From NCBI GenBank assembly GCA_003833075.1, contig RIAY01000005.1:62001-126000 (forward strand): DNA of 64,000 nucleotides, written 5' to 3'. Positions within the stretch are counted from its first letter, which is position 1. Every line of letters begins with the position of its first letter. Source of the stretch: Muribaculaceae bacterium Isolate-036 (Harlan). Its GTDB lineage: Bacteria; Bacteroidota; Bacteroidia; Bacteroidales; Muribaculaceae. Position numbers and translations under genes: made by a program. Positions 42,509-52,712 of the stretch are shown here, piece by piece. The notes beneath the pieces are model-generated. The model saw nothing but the letters and a program-made list of their open reading frames with translations, was not told the DNA's origin and searched no databases.

Positions 42509-43860
42509 TGATTGGCTTTCTTGTTGTCACTGCCCGATGTCATGTTCCGGAACCATCTCTTTACCCGATACATCGGTGTGTCTGAATTAAACATCGAAAT
42601 CCTTATCCATTTATCATCTTGAAAATCAAGATGCGATTCCTTAACTTCCTTCAACGTAAATGTAGGACGATAAGATTTCAGTTTATTTTTACGGAATCCT
42701 CGCTCGTCAAACAATTTGTATGTAAGCATTATTGTCGCAAGCCTTGTTATATCCGACACGCATATCGTCGCAAGCTTGTCGGGATTGTATGAATAAATCC
42801 TTTTCAGATCTTTAAAAGCCATCCACTCGCCGTCAACATTCAGTTCCGGATAATCCTCCGGTTTCCCTTCAAGAAAATAAAAGTATCTCAACATGGAATT
42901 ACGCTCCATATCCATCATCTTACGTCCGAAAAAGAAACGTAGATCTCCATTATTGATACCGGTCATCCTTCTGATGATATTTGTCACTTCGGGAATAGTT
43001 ATACCGTTTACAGAACGTTTCGTAAAAAAGGGAGTGTCAATTACCGGTCTGAACGTTATCTTGGGATCCGCAGTCTTGATGTTCATATAGACATATTCCT
43101 TACATATCACATAATATCGTATGTAAGTCTTGGCAGTCATGTCGCGAAGTTCTTCCTGCGTTACAATCTCATTAATCTCGCGCATGTCGAGATAAAGATT
43201 GTAATACCTGAAAATGAAATAGAACTCATCGAGCACAAATACTATTATCGTCAGCCACATGAACACATACCAGTCTCTTCCGTTGACATCAGTGTCAATG
43301 TAGAAAAACTTATAATATCCCCAGACTATAATAGTCAGAACTCCGAACAATATCAGAAGATTCCTGAGTTGAAGACGTGACTCATATTCAAGTATGCCTC
43401 CGATTTTTCCTCTTTCATGTGAATCGCCGTAATGAAGCTTACAGTCTACGCATATGCTCAATCTCCTTCCTCTCGCATAAATGACAACCATTGTAAGGAA
43501 ACATATCGGACACAGCATCAAAGATGGTATGTAAGGATATGAGAAAAATGTAAATTCAGGAGGAAGCCATATAAATCCCCATATATACAATATATTTACA
43601 ACAATACTTACAAACGAATAAGCTATCAGACAGAAAAAAATCGAATAAGAAACCACCATGCATGACGGGTGCTTGCTGATTTTATTGTTGTATAATACTG
43701 TATACAGGAACGCCGCAGCAATCAATGCGACTATTGGAGAGAAGTAAAACGGAAGTAAGATGGAGAATGCGAGGACTCCGACAACAGTAAGCAGACCAAC
43801 TGAAAGATTCTTCCAGAAGGTATACAATTGCAAACTGCTGACTTTACCTAAATCCTGCAT
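42499..43860 (-). CDS. Polytopic membrane protein of unknown function
   Basis: 453 aa. Hydrophobic helices at about 15-60 and 70-145, and a further pair near 170-220, give roughly six transmembrane segments. A CVDCKLHYGDS motif near residue 140 resembles a single zinc-knuckle half. The C-terminal half (230-453) is soluble, basic and rich in aromatic residues, with conserved-looking blocks (GDLRFFFGRKMMDMERN, DITRLATIMLTYK, KSYRPTFTLKEVKE). I do not recognise the family. It is followed by and overlaps miaA, so the two are co-transcribed. Confidence 0.5.
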   Translation of the reverse strand: MQDLGKVSSLQLYTFWKNLSVGLLTVVGVLAFSILLPFYFSPIVALIAAAFLYTVLYNNKISKHPSCMVVSYSIFFCLIAYSFVSIVVNILYIWGFIWLPPEFTFFSYPYIPSLMLCPICFLTMVVIYARGRRLSICVDCKLHYGDSHERGKIGGILEYESRLQLRNLLILFGVLTIIVWGYYKFFYIDTDVNGRDWYVFMWLTIIVFVLDEFYFIFRYYNLYLDMREINEIVTQEELRDMTAKTYIRYYVICKEYVYMNIKTADPKITFRPVIDTPFFTKRSVNGITIPEVTNIIRRMTGINNGDLRFFFGRKMMDMERNSMLRYFYFLEGKPEDYPELNVDGEWMAFKDLKRIYSYNPDKLATICVSDITRLATIMLTYKLFDERGFRKNKLKSYRPTFTLKEVKESHLDFQDDKWIRISMFNSDTPMYRVKRWFRNMTSGSDNKKANQWN

Positions 43861-43908
43861 TCTCTATAATAATTATATGGAGTCGTACAGACCCACTGTT
43901 CAAAACGC

Positions 43909-46089
43909 TTATTTAAGATACGTTTTAAGGAAGTCCTCGATTTTTCTGAACAACATTACTCTGGCGTTACACATTCCAAGGCTGTGCTCAAATCCGGCAA
44001 GTGCCATCATGTCGAAAACCTTTCCCTCATAATTCAACTTGGATGTATACTTAAGAGTGTTGTAGAAGTGAACGTTGTCATCGCTTGTGCCTGACATGAT
44101 CAATAGTCTGGCGTTCATTCCGGAGGTATGGTTCAGTGCCGATGACGAAGCATATCCTCCTTCATTCTGCTGAGGTGCGCTCATATACCGTTCTGTGTAT
44201 ATCGAATCGTAATACCTCCAGTCTGTAACCGGAGCCATAGCCACTCCTGCTTTGAACGGAGAGTTTGCCGACGAAAGTTCCATAAGTGTCATATAACCGC
44301 CGTAGCTCCAGCCGAAACATCCTACACGGGCAGCATCAACATATGGCAGAGATGCGAAATATCTCGCAGCGGCAATCTGATCCTGCGCTTCATATTCACC
44401 AAGATGGCGATATACGGAATTTGCCCATTCCCGTGAACGATAACCTGTGCCTCGCCCGTCTACTGCCGCTACCACGTAACCTGTCGATGCAAGATAATAG
44501 ACACCCTCCATTTTCCAGCGGTTTGCCACCTCCTGAGAGTCAGGACCGTTATACTGCGTCATAAGGAGCGGATATCTTTTTGAACCGTCAAAATCAGCGG
44601 GCTTGATGATATATGCATTCATCTCTTCGCCATTCGCATTCTTTACGGTAAGAAATTCTTTTTTCGGAGCGGATGCATATTTTGCAGCATAAGCAGCATT
44701 GTTCTCAAGTTCTTTTATAACCGCACCCCTTGAATCGCACACACTGTATGTCGTTGGAGTCAGTGCATTACTGTAAGTTCTCACATAATAATCCATGTTT
44801 GAGCTGAAAGATGCAGACTCAAAGCCATCTACATTGTTCATCGCTGACACGACACCTTTGGCATCGATTCGGATTACATTTCTGTTAATCGCTCCTCTTA
44901 CGGTAGCTTGAGCATAATGACAACCTGTCTTGACCGATTTTCCGTAATATTGTGTTACATTCCAATCTCCTTTAGACAGCTGGCGCAACAAGTTACCGTT
45001 ATAATCATATTCATACAGATGACAATATCCGGAACGTTCGCTCCCAATTACAAAAGATGACTTCCCATAGCTCACCATCTGGTATATGGATGGACTAAGC
45101 CATGCGTTGCTTCTCTCCTCAAACAGCATGGTGGCGACTGTAGAACCGGGATTTACCTTGTAAAGACACAGATGATTCTGATCTCTGTTCAAAGTCATGA
45201 CCATAAGCTGGCTTCCGGTTCCGTCATATTCAATCGAAGGAATATATGATTCGACTGGAATATCCATAGTTTTTGTGGTGCGGTTGTCTATACTATAGAC
45301 TTTTACATCCACCTTTACGTTGGGATATCCAGCAAGTGGATATTTATATGTGTATTGAGAGGGATATACATCAGACAAAGGATTGCTGTCGCAGAAACTT
45401 TTATAGTTGTCGAAAGTGTATGTGGGAACCTCCGACTCATCGAAACGCATATAGGCGAGCGATGTGTCATCTCCGCTCCAGCGGATTGTATTCACTACTC
45501 CGAACTCTTCCTCGTAACTCCAGTCTGACACCCCGTTGATAATGCGGTTTATTTCACCATCGCTGGTTATCGGTTTGTCTGTGCCGTAATCAAGATTGGA
45601 TATAAAGATATTGTTGTCACGTACGTAAGCTACCATTCTTCCATCGTGCGACAAAACCGCTCCTCTCTGCGCTCCCGATTCCGAAACGCGTTTGAGTGTG
45701 GATCGCATTACATCGTAAACAAAATACTGGGCAGTGAATGAGTGCCTGTATATTTTGTCAACATTGTTCCATAGAAGAATCTTTTTCCCGTTGTCGCTTA
45801 CCTGATAACCGTCGAATGAGTCGATTTTCAGATCACCCTTTATTCCGTCAATGCTGAAAAGTGTGCCTATTTTCTTCCCTGTCTTGTATTCGAAAATATC
45901 AATGGAGCGTCCGTCCTCACTTATTGCCGCATAGGTGAGACCATCGGAAAGCGGTCTCATCTCCCTTATGGCAACAGGAGAGTTTTTGCCAGGGGCTATA
46001 TAATCTTCTATTGTCAAAGCCGAAGCATTTAGACTCCCAGCCAAAGCCAAGGTTACAATGGAGCAACCTGCGATACCTTTTAAATCCAT
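43909..46089 (-). CDS. Dipeptidyl peptidase IV-type serine peptidase (S9)
   Basis: 726 aa, secreted: a signal peptide follows the ATG at 46089 (MDLKGIAGCSIVTLALAGSLNASA). The N-terminal 470 residues form a beta-propeller DPPIV_N domain (for example YEEEFGVVNTIRWSGDDTSL with the E-E pair that positions the substrate N-terminus). The C-terminal peptidase domain has GCFGWSYGGYMTL (catalytic Ser), GTSDDNVHF (Asp) and AGFEHSLGM (His). It releases X-Pro or X-Ala dipeptides in the periplasm, matching the asaccharolytic use of peptides by Bacteroidales. The neighbouring proS stop lies 21 bp upstream. Confidence 0.9.
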   Translation of the reverse strand: MDLKGIAGCSIVTLALAGSLNASALTIEDYIAPGKNSPVAIREMRPLSDGLTYAAISEDGRSIDIFEYKTGKKIGTLFSIDGIKGDLKIDSFDGYQVSDNGKKILLWNNVDKIYRHSFTAQYFVYDVMRSTLKRVSESGAQRGAVLSHDGRMVAYVRDNNIFISNLDYGTDKPITSDGEINRIINGVSDWSYEEEFGVVNTIRWSGDDTSLAYMRFDESEVPTYTFDNYKSFCDSNPLSDVYPSQYTYKYPLAGYPNVKVDVKVYSIDNRTTKTMDIPVESYIPSIEYDGTGSQLMVMTLNRDQNHLCLYKVNPGSTVATMLFEERSNAWLSPSIYQMVSYGKSSFVIGSERSGYCHLYEYDYNGNLLRQLSKGDWNVTQYYGKSVKTGCHYAQATVRGAINRNVIRIDAKGVVSAMNNVDGFESASFSSNMDYYVRTYSNALTPTTYSVCDSRGAVIKELENNAAYAAKYASAPKKEFLTVKNANGEEMNAYIIKPADFDGSKRYPLLMTQYNGPDSQEVANRWKMEGVYYLASTGYVVAAVDGRGTGYRSREWANSVYRHLGEYEAQDQIAAARYFASLPYVDAARVGCFGWSYGGYMTLMELSSANSPFKAGVAMAPVTDWRYYDSIYTERYMSAPQQNEGGYASSSALNHTSGMNARLLIMSGTSDDNVHFYNTLKYTSKLNYEGKVFDMMALAGFEHSLGMCNARVMLFRKIEDFLKTYLK

Positions 46090-46109
46090 ATCTTTAAAAT
46101 TTATCGCAA

Positions 46110-47591
46110 TCAATAAGACCTTGCGAAAATTACACGCTGCGCGGAGGGTTTGCCTGTTACCATACATTCTCCCGGAGTCTTGTCACCATCCAACGGAATG
46201 CATCTGATTGTAGCTTTCGTCTCCTCCTTGATTCTCTCTTCTGTCTCTGTAGTGCCGTCCCAATGCGCGAGAATGAAGCCGCCTTTTTCTATTTCGGTCT
46301 TGAATTCTTCGTAAGTATCTACCTTGCGAATCATCGAATCGCGATATTCAAGAGCCTTACGGAAGATGTTTGTCTGTATATCTTCAAGCATATCCTTTAC
46401 ATATGCAGCTATACCCTCAAGCGGTGCCATATGTTTTTCAAGTGTGTCACGACGCATCACCTCTACAGTTCCGTTCTCAATATCGCGGGCTCCGATAGCA
46501 AGACGAACCGGCACACCCTTGACTTCGTAATCTGCAAATTTGAAGCCGGGACGCTTGTTTTCAGCATCGTCATACTTAACGCTGATACCCATGCCTTTGA
46601 GTTCCTCTATTACAGGAGTTATCATAGCGGATATTTCGGCAAGTTGCTCTTCATTCTTGTAAATAGGCACAATAACCACTTGTATAGGAGCAAGATGCGG
46701 CGGAAGAACGAGACCGTTGTCATCAGAATGAGTCATAATCAATGCACCCATCAGACGAGTGGACACTCCCCATGAATTCGCCCATACATATTCGGGCTTA
46801 TTTTCCTTGTTTACAAATGTCACATCGAACGCTTTTGCAAAATTCTGACCGAGGTTATGACTTGTGCCTGCCTGCAATGCCTTGCCGTCCTGCATCATTG
46901 CCTCGATTGTATAGGTATTCAATGCGCCAGCAAATCTTTCGTTGGCTGTCTTCACTCCGATAATTACAGGCATAGCCATGTAATCTCTTGCAAACTGAGC
47001 ATAAAGATTAATCATCTGCACAGTGCGGTTTTCAGACTCTTCAGACGTTGCGTGAGCGCAGTGCCCTTCTTGCCAAAGGAATTCAGCAGTACGCAGGAAC
47101 ATACGTGTGCGCATCTCCCAACGCATCACATTCGCCCATTGGTTACACAACAAAGGGAGATCACGATAGCTGTGAATCCAGTTCTTGTATGTTCCCCAGA
47201 TTATTGTTTCCGATGTCGGGCGAACTATAAGTTCCTCTTCAAGGCGTGCGGAAGGATCGACAATGACACCATTACCGTTAGGATCGTTCTTGAGTCTATA
47301 ATGTGTCACAACAGCACATTCCTTGGCAAAGCCCTCTACATGCTCTGCCTCTCTGCACAAAAACGATTTAGGGATAAGCAATGGGAAATAAGCGTTCTGC
47401 ACACCAGTCTCCTTGAACATCCTGTCAAGCTGCTGCTGCATTTTCTCCCAAATGGCGTATCCGTATGGTTTGATTACCATACATCCCCTTACTGCCGACT
47501 GCTCGGCAAGATCGGCTTTTACCACCAGTTCGTTATACCACTGTGAGTAATTATCTGATCGTTTTGTGAAATTCTTTAGTTCTTTTGCCAT
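46110..47591 (-). CDS. proS: Prolyl-tRNA synthetase (archaeal/eukaryotic-like type)
   Basis: A 493-aa class II synthetase. Motif 1 is [18 protein letters not shown], motif 2 [23 protein letters not shown], motif 3 includes [17 protein letters not shown]. The start [20 protein letters not shown] and the short length without the INS editing domain identify the type-3 ProRS used by Bacteroidetes. The anticodon-binding domain follows around residue 285. A -7-like TAACTTTG lies at 47654-47661 on the minus strand. Confidence 0.95.
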   Translation of the reverse strand: MAKELKNFTKRSDNYSQWYNELVVKADLAEQSAVRGCMVIKPYGYAIWEKMQQQLDRMFKETGVQNAYFPLLIPKSFLCREAEHVEGFAKECAVVTHYRLKNDPNGNGVIVDPSARLEEELIVRPTSETIIWGTYKNWIHSYRDLPLLCNQWANVMRWEMRTRMFLRTAEFLWQEGHCAHATSEESENRTVQMINLYAQFARDYMAMPVIIGVKTANERFAGALNTYTIEAMMQDGKALQAGTSHNLGQNFAKAFDVTFVNKENKPEYVWANSWGVSTRLMGALIMTHSDDNGLVLPPHLAPIQVVIVPIYKNEEQLAEISAMITPVIEELKGMGISVKYDDAENKRPGFKFADYEVKGVPVRLAIGARDIENGTVEVMRRDTLEKHMAPLEGIAAYVKDMLEDIQTNIFRKALEYRDSMIRKVDTYEEFKTEIEKGGFILAHWDGTTETEERIKEETKATIRCIPLDGDKTPGECMVTGKPSAQRVIFARSY

Positions 47592-47765
47592 GACTTATGG
47601 AAAATTTATTATCTGTGTTTTTATTGCCGCTTCTTTACGGACACTTTTACACGCAAAGTTAATAAATAATCATGACATATTCACTCTGGCAAGTCATAAA
47701 TATTCCCTTTTCATCCAATTTTCTCGGATAAAAAGGGAAATTTGCAATCTTAGGAACTGTTTCAA

Positions 47766-48149
47766 TCAAGGAGTCCAATATCGGTACTCCCCCTTTCCTA
47801 TACTCTGATAATATGCGTCTGATACAGGTTCCAGCCAGATGTTCTCAACACGGTATTTTGCCGCACCATGCCAGTGTTTGACATTGGCGGGGATATGGAT
47901 TACAGTGCCGGGGAGTATCTCGACAGCAGGTTTGCCTTCTTCCTGATACCATCCGCGTCCGGCTACGCCGACAAGCATCTGACCACCTCCGTTATCAGCT
48001 TTATGGATATGCCAGTTGTTGCGGCATCCCGGCTCGAATGTCACATTGGCAAACGAAACCTGAGCTTCTGAAATCTGTGCAAGATAGCTGTTGCCTATGA
48101 AATACTTGGCGTATGTCGTATTTTCTGACAATACAATCTTACTTTCCAT
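47766..48149 (-). CDS. Cupin domain-containing protein
   Basis: A 127-aa single-domain beta-barrel. Cupin motif 1 is GCRNNWHIHKADNGGGQMLVGVAG, motif 2 IPANVKHWHG with two His. Such cupins are often associated with carboxymuconolactone-decarboxylase-like enzymes; the substrate is unknown. The ATG at 48149 is preferred because the upstream extension has no cupin content. It lies alone. Confidence 0.8.
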   Translation of the reverse strand: MESKIVLSENTTYAKYFIGNSYLAQISEAQVSFANVTFEPGCRNNWHIHKADNGGGQMLVGVAGRGWYQEEGKPAVEILPGTVIHIPANVKHWHGAAKYRVENIWLEPVSDAYYQSIGKGEYRYWTP

Positions 48150-48333
48150 AAATCTTAAAAATAGTTCAGGTGCAAAATTAGTCATTACCGCAATTATGTA
48201 TGTGCTCTAATTTTATGATGTCATACCAATATTTTAGTGCATAATGCCATCTTTTTCGAAATATATCCTTATTTTTGCAGCACAACACTTTCTTGACTAA
48301 TTTTTTAACGGTTTTTTATTACAATACCATATC

Positions 48334-48640
48334 ATGCCAAAGATTCTCAAAGTAAACACCCCGTCAGACTACAGCCGGTACCTCGGTCATACAGACAGGC
48401 ATCCTCTTGTATCTGTAATAGAATATTCACGGATTTCTCCGATACGACATAGCCTGAACAGTTATGGTGTTTATGGAATCTTTCTTCAGGACAACAATAA
48501 TCTTGACCTTGTATATGGATGTGGTAAATATGACTATAAGGATGGCTCGCTAATATGTGTGGCACCCGGTCAGATCGGAGGCAAAGAGGATAATGGAGAA
48601 TGTGTGTCGATAGGTGGATGGGCAATGCTTTTTCAAAAAA
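48334..48640 (+). pseudogene. N-terminal remnant of an AraC-family regulator
   Basis: MPKILKVNTPSDYSRYLGHT, HPLVSVIEYSRISPIRHSLN, YGVYGIFLQDNNN, DGSLICVAPGQIGG and GGWAMLF match in order the N-terminal cupin-like sensor domain of Bacteroides AraC transcriptional regulators. After GGWAMLF the expected HPDLL and the rest of the protein are absent, including both helix-turn-helix motifs. The frame goes on through an inverted repeat into antisense of the malic enzyme gene without a proper end. A TATTTTTG -7 box stands at 48270-48277. Judged a truncated gene. Confidence 0.75.
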
Positions 48641-48668
48641 ACGGAATGACAGACCGCCATCCCGTTAA

Positions 48669-48717
48669 AGCGCGATCCTTAAAATTCCGGTATCGCAGGA
48701 ATTTTAAGGATCGCGCT
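48669..48717. repeat. Perfect 20-bp inverted repeat next to the AraC remnant
   Basis: AGCGCGATCCTTAAAATTCC (48669-48688) and its exact complement (48698-48717) with a 9-nt loop. It sits 23 bp after the malic enzyme stop, so it may terminate that gene, but T tracts are absent. It also marks the point where the AraC gene is cut off. Confidence 0.75.
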
Positions 48718-48740
48718 CTAATCTACATACTGAATAAGTG

Positions 48741-50039
48741 TCACGCTTTCGCAACTGTCTGCATTCTTTTTTTCAGCTCCTTTCCATACGCATCCCAATC
48801 GGCAATCGGCATACGTGCCACTCCTGAATCCATTGCAGCCTTGGCAACTGCAGGGGCTACACAATAGAGAAGCCTTGTATCAAACGGTTTCGGAAGGATA
48901 TAATCCTTTCCAAATGAAAAATCTTCTCCTCCGTAAGCGGCTTTAACCTCTTCGGTAACATTCTCTCTGGCAAGCGCGGCGATAGCCTTGCATGCCTCAA
49001 TCTTCATCTCTTCGTTTATCTCGGAAGCTCTGCTGTCTAACGCACCTCGGAATATATAAGGGAAACCGAGCACATTGTTTACCTGATTCGGATAATCGCT
49101 GCGTCCTGTTGCCATTACAAGATCTGACCGTGTTGACTTGGCAAGTTCGTAGGATATTTCGGGTTCCGGATTAGCAAGCGCGAAAACAACAGGATTCGGT
49201 GCCATAGAGTTCAGCATGACCGGAGTCAGCACATTCGCCACGCTGAGACCGACAAACACATCTGCATCGATGATAGCCTCCGAAAGCGTATGCAGATCAC
49301 GGGCAGTGGCGAACTCCCTCTTCTGTACATTTATATCCTGCCGGTCATCACGAATCACTCCTTTCGAATCACACATGACAAGATTCTCACGTTTCACTCC
49401 AAGTCTTATATATAATCTTGCACAGCTTATAGCCGCAGACCCGGCACCGTTTATCACAAGTTTTATATCCTCAAGACGTTTCTTCTGCACTTCCACAGCG
49501 TTGATCAAAGCCGCACCGGAGATAATTGCTGTGCCGTGCTGGTCATCATGCATGACCGGAATATCACACTCTTTTTTAAGACGCTCTTCAATCCTGAAAC
49601 ATTCCGGTGCCTTGATGTCCTCAAGGTTGATACCACCGAATGTAGGACTTATCGCCTTTACTATTTCCACGAGTTTATCCGGATCTTTTTCATCTATTTC
49701 GATGTCAAAAGAATCAATCCCTGCAAAAATCTTGAAAAGAAGTGACTTTCCTTCCATCACCGGCTTTCCTGCCAAAGCGCCTATATCACCAAGACCAAGA
49801 ACCGCCGTGCCATTGGAAATGACTGCGACCTGATTCCCCTTGCCTGTATATTTATATGCCAGACCGGATTCGCGCTCTATCTCCTTGCAAGGATATGCGA
49901 CACCTGGTGAATACGCCAGAGAAAGGTCATGTTGGTTGGCATAGGGCTTGGTTGGAACAACCTCAATTTTACCGGGAGTCCACGCCTCATGATACGCGAG
50001 AGCTTCCTCCTTTAAGTTCATTTTGTCTGTTTTTGACAT
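48741..50039 (-). CDS. NAD(P)-dependent malic enzyme, short form
   Basis: About 432 aa. Oxidative decarboxylation of malate to pyruvate. Motifs include YSPGVAYPCKEIE, GNQVAVISNGTAVLGLGDIG, the metal and malate site GINLEDIKAPECF, and the NAD(P) Rossmann-like fold IKLVINGAGSAAISCARL. Bacteroidetes often carry a longer MaeB with a C-terminal phosphate-acetyltransferase-like half; here the protein ends soon after MDSGVARMPIADWDAYGKEL, so that half is absent. The ATG at 50039 starts MSKTDKMNLKEEALAYH. An inverted repeat follows the stop. Confidence 0.9.
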   Translation of the reverse strand: MSKTDKMNLKEEALAYHEAWTPGKIEVVPTKPYANQHDLSLAYSPGVAYPCKEIERESGLAYKYTGKGNQVAVISNGTAVLGLGDIGALAGKPVMEGKSLLFKIFAGIDSFDIEIDEKDPDKLVEIVKAISPTFGGINLEDIKAPECFRIEERLKKECDIPVMHDDQHGTAIISGAALINAVEVQKKRLEDIKLVINGAGSAAISCARLYIRLGVKRENLVMCDSKGVIRDDRQDINVQKREFATARDLHTLSEAIIDADVFVGLSVANVLTPVMLNSMAPNPVVFALANPEPEISYELAKSTRSDLVMATGRSDYPNQVNNVLGFPYIFRGALDSRASEINEEMKIEACKAIAALARENVTEEVKAAYGGEDFSFGKDYILPKPFDTRLLYCVAPAVAKAAMDSGVARMPIADWDAYGKELKKRMQTVAKA

Positions 50040-50401
50040 ATCGGGAATATCATTAGTTTTAATATATAACAATCTATTTCAAATCTGTTCAAATTCAACC
50101 TCTGAAAATTAGAAGCGGCTTAAAATAAAACTTAAATTTGGGACTGTCGTCTTTCGCTTAATTCTACTTTTAACCCCTCCTTAACTTGTCATGCAAAATT
50201 ACTAAATATCAGCCATATGTTGAACATGTTATACAACATACCTCTTCCAATTTACATTTTTAGCAATAATTACTGTCTCAATTTTTTCAAAGTTGTCTAA
50301 AAAAAAATCCTATTATCTTTATCTGTAATATTTTACATTTTTTTACAAACTCGAATTGTTGTCCAAAACAATAATTTTGTCAATAAATTTATCCTGTAAA
50401 A

Positions 50402-50433
50402 TTTGCGCATCACACATAATAATCCTACCTTTG
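50402..50433 (+). promoter_or_regulatory. Promoter of nrdDG
   Basis: TTTG (50402-50405), 20 bp, TACCTTTG (50426-50433), which puts transcription start near 50440 and the first methionine at 50508. The preceding 350 bp hold no gene. Confidence 0.75.
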
Positions 50434-50507
50434 CAATGCATTTGAGGAGGCATGCTCAATACGCGTCTACCTTAATATACATGCCGATTAACAATTCCAT
50501 TATAATC

Positions 50508-52712
50508 ATGATACAGATTGTTGAGAAACGTGATGGCCGCGTTGTGGGCTATAACGAAGAAAAAATAAAAGCTGCTATACGCAAAGCCATGTTGACAACA
50601 GAAATGGGCGAAGATGAGGCTTTGGTTCAGAAAATCACCGACCGTGTCGGCATGAGCGGCAAGGACCGCATGACTGTCGAAGAAATTCAAGATCGCGTGG
50701 AGATAGAACTGATGAAGTCGGCAAGAAAGGACGTGGCAAAACGGTATATAGCATATCGCGACCAGCGGTCTATCGCCCGCAGGGCAAAAACCCGCGACAT
50801 GTTTCTTGAGATCATCGAGGCTAAGAACAATGACATTACTCGCGAGAACGCCAATATGAACACAGACTCTCCGGCAGGAATGATGATGAAATTCGCAAGC
50901 GAGACCACAAAACCGTTTGTCGATGACTACCTGCTGAGTCCGGATGTAAAGGCTGCTGTCAAAAACAACTATCTGCACATACACGACAAAGACTACTACC
51001 CTACAAAAAGTCTGACTTGCGTGCAGCATCCACTCGACAGGATTCTCAAGAAAGGATTTGTTGCAGGACATGGAGAATCACGTCCGGCCAAAAGAATTGA
51101 AACTGCAAGCATAATAGGTTGTATTTCTTTGGAAACCGCACAGAACGAAATGCACGGCGGTCAGGCGATACCTGCCTTTGATTTCTATCTGGCTCCATTC
51201 GTAAGGAGTTCATTCATTGAGGAAATAAAGAATCTCGAACATTTCAGCGGACAAGATCTTCATCATCTATATAATAAGGAGATAAAGGATTTCCTAAGAA
51301 AAGATCTTGAAAATCTGACAGGCGAAGACAGACTTCTCCAGCATGCGGTCAACAAGACTGTGGAAAGAGTACATCAGGCTATGGAGGCTTTTATACACAA
51401 TATGAATACAATCCATTCGCGTGGTGGTAATCAGGTTGTATTTTCATCCATCAATTATGGAACCGACACTTCTGCTGAGGGAAGATGCGTCATACGCGAG
51501 ATATTGAATTCCACATATGAAGGAGTCGGGAACGGTGCTACTGCAATCTTCCCCATACAGATTTGGAAAAAGAAACGCGGTGTCAGTTACCTGCCAGAAG
51601 ATCCCAATTATGATCTTTACAAACTTGCATGCAAGGTTACGGCAAGAAGATTTTTTCCCAACTTCGTAAACCTTGATGCCTCATTCAACCAACACGAAAA
51701 ATGGCGTGCAGACGACCCGGAAAGATATAAATATGAGGTAGCAACCATGGGATGCCGCACGAGAGTATTTGAAAACCGATATGGAGAAAAAACATCAATA
51801 GGCAGAGGCAACATTTCGTTTTCTACAATCAATATCGTGCGCATAGCAATTGAGCTTATGGGCATCCGTGAAAAAGAGGAAAGAATCGAACGTTTCTTCG
51901 AAAAGCTTGATGAAGTCCTTGACATCACCGCTCAGCAGCTTGACGAACGTTTCAATTTCCAAAAAACAGCTCTTGCCAAGCAATTCCCGCTTGTCATGAG
52001 TGCGCTTTGGAATGGGGCTGACAAACTCGGTCCCAACGACACTATCGAACCGGTAATCAATCAGGGCACGCTCGGCATAGGTTTTATCGGTCTTGCTGAA
52101 TGCCTTATCGCCCTCATAGGAAAACACCATGGAGAATCAGATGAGGCACAGGCTCTCGGCTTAAAAATAATAAAACACATGAGGAGCAGAGTCAATGAGT
52201 ATTGTGAGAAATATGGTCACAATTTTTCTGTACTCGCCACTCCGGCAGAGGGACTCTCGGGTAAATTCACCAAGAAAGACCGCAAGACATTCGGCATAAT
52301 ACCAGGGGTAACCGACAAAGAGTATTACACCAATTCCAACCATGTGCCGGTATACTATCACTGTTCGCCGCGCCATAAAGCCAAAATCGAGGCTCCCTAC
52401 CATGAACTTACTGGGGGCGGACATATTTTTTATGTGGAAATAGACGGTGATGCCACGCATAATGAGGAGTCCATAATGCAGATTGTTGATCTTCTTGATC
52501 AATACAATATGGGATACGGCTCAGTAAACCACAACCGCAACCACTGCCCTCGATGCGGCTATGAGAATGCTGACCAGAATACAGACACATGCCCTAAATG
52601 CGGAACTAAATTCGAGACAATACAGCGAATCACCGGATACCTGGTCGGCACCACCGACCGATGGAATTCGGGAAAACTCGCCGAACTACATGACCGCATA
52701 GTGCATGAATGA
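50508..52712 (+). CDS. nrdD: Anaerobic ribonucleoside-triphosphate reductase
   Basis: 734 aa. The N-terminal ATP-cone (VEKRDGRVVGYNEEKIKAAI) gives allosteric control. The catalytic glycyl-radical barrel follows, with SRGGNQVVFSSINYGTDTS and a C-terminal zinc site CPRCGYENAD and CPKCGTKF, then RITGYLVG with the radical glycine. It reduces NTPs without oxygen. The ATG at 50508 is chosen because the open frame to 50403 crosses the promoter. It overlaps nrdG by 8 bp. Confidence 0.96.
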   Translation: MIQIVEKRDGRVVGYNEEKIKAAIRKAMLTTEMGEDEALVQKITDRVGMSGKDRMTVEEIQDRVEIELMKSARKDVAKRYIAYRDQRSIARRAKTRDMFLEIIEAKNNDITRENANMNTDSPAGMMMKFASETTKPFVDDYLLSPDVKAAVKNNYLHIHDKDYYPTKSLTCVQHPLDRILKKGFVAGHGESRPAKRIETASIIGCISLETAQNEMHGGQAIPAFDFYLAPFVRSSFIEEIKNLEHFSGQDLHHLYNKEIKDFLRKDLENLTGEDRLLQHAVNKTVERVHQAMEAFIHNMNTIHSRGGNQVVFSSINYGTDTSAEGRCVIREILNSTYEGVGNGATAIFPIQIWKKKRGVSYLPEDPNYDLYKLACKVTARRFFPNFVNLDASFNQHEKWRADDPERYKYEVATMGCRTRVFENRYGEKTSIGRGNISFSTINIVRIAIELMGIREKEERIERFFEKLDEVLDITAQQLDERFNFQKTALAKQFPLVMSALWNGADKLGPNDTIEPVINQGTLGIGFIGLAECLIALIGKHHGESDEAQALGLKIIKHMRSRVNEYCEKYGHNFSVLATPAEGLSGKFTKKDRKTFGIIPGVTDKEYYTNSNHVPVYYHCSPRHKAKIEAPYHELTGGGHIFYVEIDGDATHNEESIMQIVDLLDQYNMGYGSVNHNRNHCPRCGYENADQNTDTCPKCGTKFETIQRITGYLVGTTDRWNSGKLAELHDRIVHE

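Noticed and set aside
46857-47546. Long open frame antisense to proS
   Set aside because: The opposite strand holds a clear ProRS with all three class II motifs; this frame has no domain.
48641-48867. C-terminal part of the 177-aa open frame after the AraC remnant
   Set aside because: It runs through the inverted repeat and antisense of the malic enzyme gene, so it is not a natural coding end.
50472-51071. 199-aa minus-strand frame
   Set aside because: Antisense to nrdD with no homology-like motif.
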